Made by a program: the position numbers and the translations under genes
Assembly (NCBI GenBank): GCA_963785115.1
Contig: CAWATY010000004.1
Span: 31,032-95,031, forward strand
Direction: 5' to 3'
From: JACCWP01 sp963785115
GTDB taxonomy: Bacteria > Actinomycetota > Actinomycetes > Propionibacteriales > Nocardioidaceae
Length of the DNA: 64,000 bases
The notes under the pieces: generated by a model
What the model saw: only the letters and a program-made list of their open reading frames with translations
What the model was told of the DNA's origin: nothing
The model's database searches: none
Part shown: positions 58,526 to 64,000 of the stretch, in pieces
Layout: each line of letters begins with the position of its first letter
Numbering within the stretch: the stretch's first letter is position 1

Positions 58526-59155
58526 TTACGTCAGGTGCCCGTCGCGCTCGAGCCGGGCGGCCAGCTCCAGCTGTTCCGCGGTCGTGACCAGCCGGCCGGC
58601 CGAGGCCACCGAGGGCGCGTCGTCGTCGCCGAGCGCGGCCCGGCCGACGGCCACCACCCGCGCGAATGCGGCTGCTCGCTCGAAGGTGACCGCGAGGTCG
58701 GACACCACGACCCCCCGCAGGACGGTGTCGGTGAGCTCACGGACCTCGTCGGGGCCGGGTGGGTCGACCACGCCCGCGACCACCTCGGCCACCGGCGCCC
58801 CCGCGCGTCCTGCGGCGAACTCCCGGGAGGCCTGCAGCGGGTCGCGGTGCACCCAGGTGCGCAGCAGGTAGAGCCGCCACATCGCGCCCGCGAGCGAGTC
58901 GGCCGGTGCCGTCGCCCACAGCTGGGCGAGCTCGTCGAGGCCCTGGTCGTCGGCCAGCCGGACCACCCGCTCGGCGACATCGGCGTCGTGCGCGTCGCGC
59001 GCACCACGCACCAGCAGGGTCGCGACCCGGACACCGGCCTCGGCGCGCACCGCCGGGTCCTCGCCGCCGGGCACGTCGTCGAAGGCGCCGCGGCCCGGCA
59101 GCATCGGCCGGTGGAAGCGGGCGGGTTCCCGCGCTGCGCCGTTGTCTGCGCCCAT
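58526..59155 (-). CDS. Conserved actinobacterial hypothetical protein, 209 residues
   Basis: A soluble, largely helical protein. It begins with a stretch, ARFHRPMLPGRGAFDDVPGGEDPAVRAEA, that I recall from a conserved actinobacterial family without known function (sometimes mislabelled as RNA polymerase subunit). Other parts: LWATAPADSLAGAMWRLYLLRTWVHRDP, PGPDEVRELTDTVLRGVVVSDLAVTFERAAAFARVVA. No catalytic motif or membrane segment. It precedes, on the other side of the gap, the structured element at 58443. Confidence 0.78.
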   Translation of the reverse strand: MGADNGAAREPARFHRPMLPGRGAFDDVPGGEDPAVRAEAGVRVATLLVRGARDAHDADVAERVVRLADDQGLDELAQLWATAPADSLAGAMWRLYLLRTWVHRDPLQASREFAAGRAGAPVAEVVAGVVDPPGPDEVRELTDTVLRGVVVSDLAVTFERAAAFARVVAVGRAALGDDDAPSVASAGRLVTTAEQLELAARLERDGHLT

Positions 59156-59196
59156 GTCCGCATCGTCCCACGTAGGCCCACCAAGGGCGCGGCGGC

Positions 59197-60033
59197 TCAG
59201 CCGACAGCGGCCAGGGCGTCGGCGATCAGCGGCGCGGCCTGCTCCGGAGGTGTCTGGCCCGGCTCGTAGTTGTAGTCCTGGCCGATGCTGCTCATCGAGA
59301 GCACGGAGACCAGGTCGCCGACCCGCACGACGACGACGCCGTCGATGTGCGCCGCGTCGGGGTCGCCCTTGACCGGGCCCGAGAAGAGCACGCCCCAGGC
59401 GGCCTGGCCGGCCGGGACGTCGACCGGTGTGAGCGGCCGTACCTGGCCCATCGGCTTGCGGCCACGCTCGGCGAGCTCGTCGGCGCAGTCGCGTGCGTTG
59501 CCCAGCAGCGCGCCGTAGACCCGCTTGGCGCTGCGTGCGTCAACTGTCCGGGCGACGGACTGTGCGGCGGTGGCCCCGCCGCCGCTCGCGACGTAGGTCC
59601 GTTGCCGACTGGTGACGGCTCCGTCGGTGATCAGCGACACCTGCTGGCACACCCACGGCGGGGGGTCGCTCTCGCGGCGCGAGGTGGACTTCTGCTCCCA
59701 CCTCAGCTCGGCGTTGAGTCCGGGGACGTCGGCGGCGGGCAGCAGCGCACCGGCCAGCCCGGTGGACTGCGGGGGTCGGGTGGTGTTGGTCGTCTCGTCC
59801 GGTCCGGTGGGCTCGGACGGGGACGGCTCGGTGGTCTCGGTGTCGCTGGGCTCCGGCTCGGTACTGGTGGTCGACGATCCCGTCGTCGTGCTGGGCGTGT
59901 CGCTGGCGTCGTCGGGGTCGTCGCCGCCGCACCCGACGAGGGCGCCGAGCAGTGCTGCAGCGCCCGCGAGGCCGGTCAGCGTACGGCGCGGGGAAGGCCG
60001 GCGAGCCGGGGAAGAGGTCGACGACGAAGACAT
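59197..60033 (-). CDS. Lipoprotein with Ser/Thr-rich linker (sensor-type extracellular domain)
   Basis: A 278-residue exported protein. The signal RRTLTGLAGAAALLGALVGC gives a lipid Cys near residue 35, followed by a disordered Ser/Thr/Glu/Pro linker to about residue 90 and a globular domain (GALLPAADVPGLNAELRWEQ to the end) with Cys residues likely paired (WVCQQVS, ARDCADEL). The pattern resembles PknH-sensor-like extracellular domains of actinobacterial lipoproteins; the match is by eye. A TACCGT box 7 bases before ATG 60033 suggests leaderless transcription. Confidence 0.72.
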   Translation of the reverse strand: MSSSSTSSPARRPSPRRTLTGLAGAAALLGALVGCGGDDPDDASDTPSTTTGSSTTSTEPEPSDTETTEPSPSEPTGPDETTNTTRPPQSTGLAGALLPAADVPGLNAELRWEQKSTSRRESDPPPWVCQQVSLITDGAVTSRQRTYVASGGGATAAQSVARTVDARSAKRVYGALLGNARDCADELAERGRKPMGQVRPLTPVDVPAGQAAWGVLFSGPVKGDPDAAHIDGVVVVRVGDLVSVLSMSSIGQDYNYEPGQTPPEQAAPLIADALAAVG

Positions 60034-60080
60034 GTCAGCCACGGTAGTCAGCCGCGCCGCCCGCTCAGCGGACCGACTCA

Positions 60081-61373
60081 CTACTGCGCAGCGGACGCGA
60101 GCGCCTCGCTGAGGGCCGTTGCGGTCAGGTCCACCTGCCAGCGACGGGCCCGGGTGGCGGTGAGCGCCGCCGCCACGGCTGCGGGGTCGGCGGGCTGCGG
60201 CGGCTCCCAGGCCAGCCGGCGCACCGCGTCCGGAGCGAGCAGGTTCTCCGCCGGCAGCCGCAGGTCGCGGGCCAGCTGGGTGACCACGGCCCGGCAGGCG
60301 GCCAGTCGGGCGGCGGCGGCCGGGTCGCGGTCCTGCCAGGCGCGCGGAGGCGGCGGCCCGTCGGGACGCGCGGACACGGCGGGCAGGCCGTTGTCCGGCA
60401 GCGCCCGGGCCCGCTGCACCGCCTCGGTCCAGGTCTCCAGGTGTCGCCGGGCCTGCCGGTGCCGCATCCCGGGCAGCGCGCGCAGCGCCTGCGCGGAGGC
60501 CGGCATCTTCTGCGCGGCCTCGACGACGGCGGTGTCGGCGAGGAGCCGGCCGGGCGTGACGTCGAGGTCGGCCGCCAGCTGGTCGCGGGCCTCCCACAGC
60601 TCGCGCACGACGCCGAGTGCCCGGCGCCCGTGCACCCGGTGGATGCCCGACGTCCGCCGCCAGGGGTCCACCCGCGGGGTCGGGCCGGCGTAGTCCAGCA
60701 GCGCCTCGAACTCCTGCTCCGCCCAGTCCCGCTTGCCCTCGTCGGCCAACCGTGTCGCGAGCATGCCCCGCAGCTCGCCCAGCGCCTCCACGTCCAGGGC
60801 GGCGTACTCCAGCCACGGGAGCGGGAGGGGCCGGGTGGACCAGTCGACGGCCGAGTGCTCCTTCTTCAACCGGACGTCCAGCAGGTCCTCGACCAGCGCC
60901 GCCAGGCCCACCCGCGGGAGGTCGAGCAGGCGGGCCGCCAGCTCGGTGTCGAACAGCCGAACCGGTCGCAGACCGATCTCGGTGAGGCAGGGCAGGTCCT
61001 GCGTGGCAGCGTGCAGGATCCACTCCGGTCCGGACAGCACGGCGGCGAGCCCACCGAGGTCGTCGAACGCGATCGGGTCGACCAGCGCCGTGCCCGCGCC
61101 CTCGCGGCGCAGCTGGACGAGGTAGGCGCGCTGGGAGTAGCGGTAGCCCGATGCCCGCTCGGCGTCGATGGCGATCGGTCCGGTGCCGGCCGACAGCGCG
61201 GCGACCACGTCGTCGAGGGCGGCCGGGGTGTCGACGACGTCGGGCAGCGGCTCGGACAGCTCGAGCAGGGGTACGGGCGGGGGAGCGGGCGCAGCAGGCG
61301 TGCTGTCGCCGTCGTTGGCCGCGTTGTCGGTGTCGGGGTCGGAGTCGGTGGTGGAGTCGGCCACCGCGCTCAC
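60081..61373 (-). CDS. rnd: HRDC domain ribonuclease D
   Basis: A 430-residue 3'-5' exoribonuclease for tRNA and other RNA maturation, starting at GTG 61373. DEDDy residues are visible in PIAIDAERASGYRYSQRAYLVQL (Asp, Glu), LHAATQDLPCL (Asp) and WLEYAALDVEAL (Tyr, Asp). An HRDC domain follows at about 245-325 (LGVVRELWEARDQLAADLDVTPGRLLAD, LRALPGMRHRQ). An acidic disordered N-terminus of about 45 residues is usual in actinobacteria. It lies 10 bases after the DUF3000 gene. Confidence 0.9.
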   Translation of the reverse strand: MSAVADSTTDSDPDTDNAANDGDSTPAAPAPPPVPLLELSEPLPDVVDTPAALDDVVAALSAGTGPIAIDAERASGYRYSQRAYLVQLRREGAGTALVDPIAFDDLGGLAAVLSGPEWILHAATQDLPCLTEIGLRPVRLFDTELAARLLDLPRVGLAALVEDLLDVRLKKEHSAVDWSTRPLPLPWLEYAALDVEALGELRGMLATRLADEGKRDWAEQEFEALLDYAGPTPRVDPWRRTSGIHRVHGRRALGVVRELWEARDQLAADLDVTPGRLLADTAVVEAAQKMPASAQALRALPGMRHRQARRHLETWTEAVQRARALPDNGLPAVSARPDGPPPPRAWQDRDPAAAARLAACRAVVTQLARDLRLPAENLLAPDAVRRLAWEPPQPADPAAVAAALTATRARRWQVDLTATALSEALASAAQ

Positions 61374-61383
61374 CGACGCGAGG

Positions 61384-62016
61384 TCACGACGACCGGCCGC
61401 GGTTGGACGGTCGAGCCGGCAGCGCGACGACTCCGGTGGGGACGGGCGGTAGACCGGCGGCGGACGAGAGCAGGTCGCCCCAGGCCTCCACGTGGGCCCG
61501 GACGTCGGGAACCGCCGTCAGCGCGGCCGCGGGCGTCGCCGACGAGTCCGCTACCGGTGTCCACGACGCCCTGACCTCGACCTGCGCGGTCAGCCCGTCG
61601 GCCTCGATGCCGCCGAATCCCTCCGACAGCACGGCGGTCACGGTGCCGCTGGGAGCGACCACGCCGAGCCCGCGGGACTCCCAGGCGTCGCGCAACCAGC
61701 TCCAGGCCACCCCGGACAGCATCGGGTCCCGCACCATCTCGGGATCGACGTCGGCGCGGATGAACGTCACGCAGCGCCAGGCGCCCTGCCACGACTCGGT
61801 GCCGACCGGGTCGTGCAGCAGGACCAGCCGACCGGTCGCGACCTCGACGCCGTCCAGCGTCACGTCAGCGCCGACGGCGGTCGAGAACGGGGCGATGCGC
61901 TGCGGGGCCGGGACGTCGCTGAGCAGCACCTCGGCCCGTAGCCGCGCGCCGCGTACCTGCTCCACGGCGATGCGGAAACGCGCAGGAGGTCCCTCGAGCT
62001 CCCGGGTGGCGCCCAT
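61384..62016 (-). CDS. DUF3000 family protein
   Basis: A 210-residue protein of unknown function found across actinobacteria beside hemE and RNase D. ATG 62016 is preferred: a TACGCT -10 box ends 6 bases before it, and the sequence from there (LEGPPARFRIAVEQVRGARLRAEV) is the conserved start. Further: LLHDPVGTESWQGAWRCVTFIRADVDPEM and LSGVAWSWLRDAW. No catalytic motif. The frame is open upstream to 62097. Confidence 0.85.
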   Translation of the reverse strand: MGATRELEGPPARFRIAVEQVRGARLRAEVLLSDVPAPQRIAPFSTAVGADVTLDGVEVATGRLVLLHDPVGTESWQGAWRCVTFIRADVDPEMVRDPMLSGVAWSWLRDAWESRGLGVVAPSGTVTAVLSEGFGGIEADGLTAQVEVRASWTPVADSSATPAAALTAVPDVRAHVEAWGDLLSSAAGLPPVPTGVVALPARPSNRGRSS

Positions 62017-62087
62017 GCGGGCAGCGTAGGCCGACGACGACCGCAGGGCGCCCCCCGACGCGCCGGACCGCCTGGGAGGATCGGCGG

Positions 62088-63191
62088 GTGCCGTCACCAG
62101 CTGCCGTGGGCCCCGCTCGCGGGCCGTTCCTCGCTGCCTGCCGGGGCGAACGTCCGCAGCACACGCCGGTGTGGTTCATGCGGCAGGCCGGCCGGTCGCT
62201 GCCCGAGTACCGACGGGTCCGCGAGGGCGTGCCGATGCTCGAGGCATGCACCCGGCCCGAGCTGGTCGTCGAGGTCACCCTGCAGCCGGTGCGCAGGCAC
62301 GGCGTCGATGCGGCGATCCTGTTCTCCGACATCGTGGTGCCCCTGCGCGCCATCGGGGTGGACCTCGACATCGTCCCGGGCACCGGCCCCGTCGTCGCCG
62401 AGCCGATCCGCGACGCCGCGGCGGTCGAGCGGCTGCGGCCGCTGCAGGCCGACGACGTCTCGTACGTGTCCGAGGCGGTCGCCGGGCTGGTGACCGAGCT
62501 GGGCGACACACCGCTGATCGGCTTCGCGGGGGCGCCGTTCACGCTGGCGTCCTACCTGGTCGAGGGCGGCCCGTCGCGCGACCACGCCCGGACCAAGGCG
62601 CTGATGCACGGCGACCCGGACCTCTGGCACGCCCTGCTGGCCCGGCTGGCCGTCATCGCCGGTGAGTTCCTGCGGGTCCAGGTGCGCGCCGGGGCTGCCG
62701 CGGTGCAGCTGTTCGACTCCTGGGCGGGCACCCTGTCCGAGGCCGACTACCGCCGGTTCGTGCTGCCGCACTCCGCGGCCGCGCTCGCGGCGGTGGCCGA
62801 CCTCGGCGTGCCGCGGATCCACTTCGGTGTGGGCACCGGCGAGCTGCTGGGCGCGATGGGCGAGGCGGGCACCGAAGTCGTCGGTGTGGACTGGCGGGTG
62901 CCGTTGTCGGAGGCCACCCGCCGGGTCGGTCCGGCCCATGCCCTGCAGGGCAACCTCGACCCCGCCGTCACGCTCGCGCCGTGGCCGGTGGTGGAGGCCG
63001 CGGTGCGCGACGTGCTCCGCGAGGGCGCGGCGGCGCCCGGGCACGTGTTCAACCTGGGGCACGGGGTGCTGCCGGGCACCGACCCCGATCTGCTGACCCG
63101 GGTCGTCCGCCTGGTGCACGAGGTCAGCTCCGACCTCAGCTCCGACCTCAGCTCTGACCTCAGCTCTGCCGAGGAGCCGCCGGGAGGTTGA
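62088..63191 (+). CDS. hemE: Uroporphyrinogen decarboxylase HemE
   Basis: A 367-residue enzyme that converts uroporphyrinogen III to coproporphyrinogen III in heme synthesis. GTG 62088 follows a GGGAGGA site. Signatures are TPVWFMRQAGRSLPEYR (first conserved Arg motif), ILFSDIVVPLRAIG (catalytic Asp), GFAGAPFTLASYLVEGG and FNLGHGVLPGTDPD. The C-terminus carries three to four SSDL repeats from 12-bp units and overlaps the convergent DUF4349 gene by 32 bases. It diverges from DUF3000. Confidence 0.95.
   Translation: MPSPAAVGPARGPFLAACRGERPQHTPVWFMRQAGRSLPEYRRVREGVPMLEACTRPELVVEVTLQPVRRHGVDAAILFSDIVVPLRAIGVDLDIVPGTGPVVAEPIRDAAAVERLRPLQADDVSYVSEAVAGLVTELGDTPLIGFAGAPFTLASYLVEGGPSRDHARTKALMHGDPDLWHALLARLAVIAGEFLRVQVRAGAAAVQLFDSWAGTLSEADYRRFVLPHSAAALAAVADLGVPRIHFGVGTGELLGAMGEAGTEVVGVDWRVPLSEATRRVGPAHALQGNLDPAVTLAPWPVVEAAVRDVLREGAAAPGHVFNLGHGVLPGTDPDLLTRVVRLVHEVSSDLSSDLSSDLSSAEEPPGG
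63123..63170. repeat. Four degenerate 12-bp units at the end of hemE
   Basis: CTCAGCTCCGAC and variants at 63123, 63135, 63147 and 63159 encode SSDL repeats. The last unit overlaps the stop of the convergent DUF4349 gene at 63160. Confidence 0.85.
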
Positions 63192-63999
63192 ACCGGCGGC
63201 GGCGCCACACCAGCAGCGGCACGGCGACGGCGGCGGCCAGAATCGCGAACGGCAGCAGCGCACCGACCGCGGTGCTGCCGTAGACGAACGCAGCGCTCAT
63301 CGCGTCCCAGCCGGCGCCCAGCCCAGCGGCGAACCCGGTCTCCTGCGGCTCGTCGGGTGCCGGAGGTGCCGCCTTCGCCTCCGGGGCCGTCACCTCGACG
63401 GTGAGGGTGCCCAGCGCGGTCTGCCCGGCGAGGGCCTGCTGCTGGGCCAGCAACGACTCGAGGTCGGACTGGCGGTGCGAGAGGACGCCTTCGAGCCGGA
63501 TCACCGAGCCGAGGCTCACGGCGCGGTCGAGCAGGGCGCGTACCCGCTCCAGCGCGGCCCGCGCGCTCTCCACCCTGCTGTCCACGTCGGCGACCTCGCG
63601 GGTCACGTCGTCGGCCTGTGTCGTTCGCGACGTCACCTCGCCCAGCGCCGAGACCTTCTCCACCGCGTCGTCGAAGCGCCCCGTCGGCACCTGGATCACG
63701 ATCCGCAGCTCGTCGACGCCGCCCTCGGGCCGGGTCCGCGCCGACTCGTCGGACACGTACCCGCCGAGGTTGTCCAGCAGGTCGCCGATCCGGTCGCGGA
63801 CGGCCTCCGGGTCGTCGGCGACCAGCGACACCGTGCCGGTACGGATGATGTCGCGCGGGTCGAGCTGGTCCGGCGCGAGATCGACCGGCGACGTGAGCGC
63901 GCCGGGCTCGGTGACGCTGTCCTCGCTGAGGACAGCGTCCGTGTCGGACCGCTCCGCAGCCGAACCTCCGTCGTCCGTCTGCGGCTCGTCCATGGCCAC
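63160..63999 (-). CDS. DUF4349 domain protein (N-terminus probably outside the window)
   Basis: At least 279 residues of a membrane-anchored protein. The DUF4349 domain covers about 50-270: IIRTGTVSLVADDPEAVRDRIGDLLDNLGGYVSDESARTR, DELRIVIQVPTGRFDDAVEKVSALGEVTSRTTQADDVTREVADVDSRVESARAALERVRALLDRA (coiled coil), and a C-terminal membrane helix, LLPFAILAAAVAVPLLVWRRRR. Relatives carry an N-terminal lipoprotein signal; none is visible, so the true start is likely beyond 64000. Function unknown. Confidence 0.82.
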   Translation of the reverse strand: MAMDEPQTDDGGSAAERSDTDAVLSEDSVTEPGALTSPVDLAPDQLDPRDIIRTGTVSLVADDPEAVRDRIGDLLDNLGGYVSDESARTRPEGGVDELRIVIQVPTGRFDDAVEKVSALGEVTSRTTQADDVTREVADVDSRVESARAALERVRALLDRAVSLGSVIRLEGVLSHRQSDLESLLAQQQALAGQTALGTLTVEVTAPEAKAAPPAPDEPQETGFAAGLGAGWDAMSAAFVYGSTAVGALLPFAILAAAVAVPLLVWRRRRFNLPAAPRQS

Positions 64000-64000
64000 C

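Overview
The window is very GC-rich DNA with short or overlapping gene junctions (ATGA, GTGA, TGATG), many GTG starts and TANNNT -10 boxes placed 6-7 nt before start codons. Together with the actinobacterial-type families present (group 1h [NiFe]-hydrogenase, DUF3000, HRDC-type RNase D, RecQ with a phosphoribosyltransferase-like tail) this points to an Actinomycetota chromosome. A Nocardioides-like member of the Propionibacteriales is my guess by inference only. No tRNA, rRNA, CRISPR array, transposase or phage gene was seen, and no stretch over 300 bases lacks a gene.

Layout. 1-648: end of a DUF72 gene. 650-6518 (minus): a TetR regulator and a polyamine-type ABC importer (potD, potB, potC, potA) ending in a flavin amine oxidase, that is, uptake plus oxidation. 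6579-9886 (plus): NDP-forming acyl-CoA synthetase and acyl-CoA dehydrogenase. 9899-12956 (minus): RecQ-like helicase and a cation-efflux transporter. 13103-15504 (plus): NarL-type two-component system. 15556-30424 (plus): a 15-kb hydrogen-oxidation locus: hypA, hypB, then a strong promoter, hhyS and hhyL, an atypical NifU/Rieske-like protein (hhyE-like), DUF5947, DUF6084, a 449-aa unknown, a 39-aa membrane protein, two disordered acidic proteins, maturation protease, hypC, hypF, a second hypC, hypD, a frameshifted hypE and DUF6390. This is the most interesting region: a predicted oxygen-tolerant, high-affinity hydrogenase with its maturation set and several uncharacterised accessory proteins.

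30415-33244: alpha/beta hydrolase and a membrane diguanylate cyclase. 33254-43300 (minus): an 11-gene catabolic operon (CoA-transferase, enoyl-CoA hydratase, thioesterase, tripartite tricarboxylate transporter TctCBA, AbrB-type membrane protein, L-2-hydroxyglutarate oxidase, DapA-like aldolase, SDR, FAH-family enzyme), read divergently from an IclR gene across a perfect 20-bp palindrome. 44312-45148: PAP2 phosphatase. 45333-51524 (minus): a second module with IclR, CoA-transferase, HMG-CoA-lyase-type enzyme and TctCBA. These look like two paralogous organic-acid uptake, CoA-activation and cleavage or oxidation systems.

51599-63999: housekeeping and small genes: ASCH protein, RibD, a small membrane protein behind a palindromic operator, GHL10-type glycoside hydrolase, bleomycin-hydrolase-type peptidase, remnant of a cation-efflux gene, thiamine-binding-type protein, a frameshifted double GNAT gene, a structured intergenic element (possible RNA), a lipoprotein, RNase D, DUF3000, HemE and a DUF4349 protein running off the end.

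Four genes are interrupted or mis-terminated by single-base shifts (DUF5947, hypE, a CoA-transferase, GNAT). These may be real mutations or consensus errors. All functions are inferred from motifs and family memory; no database search was run.
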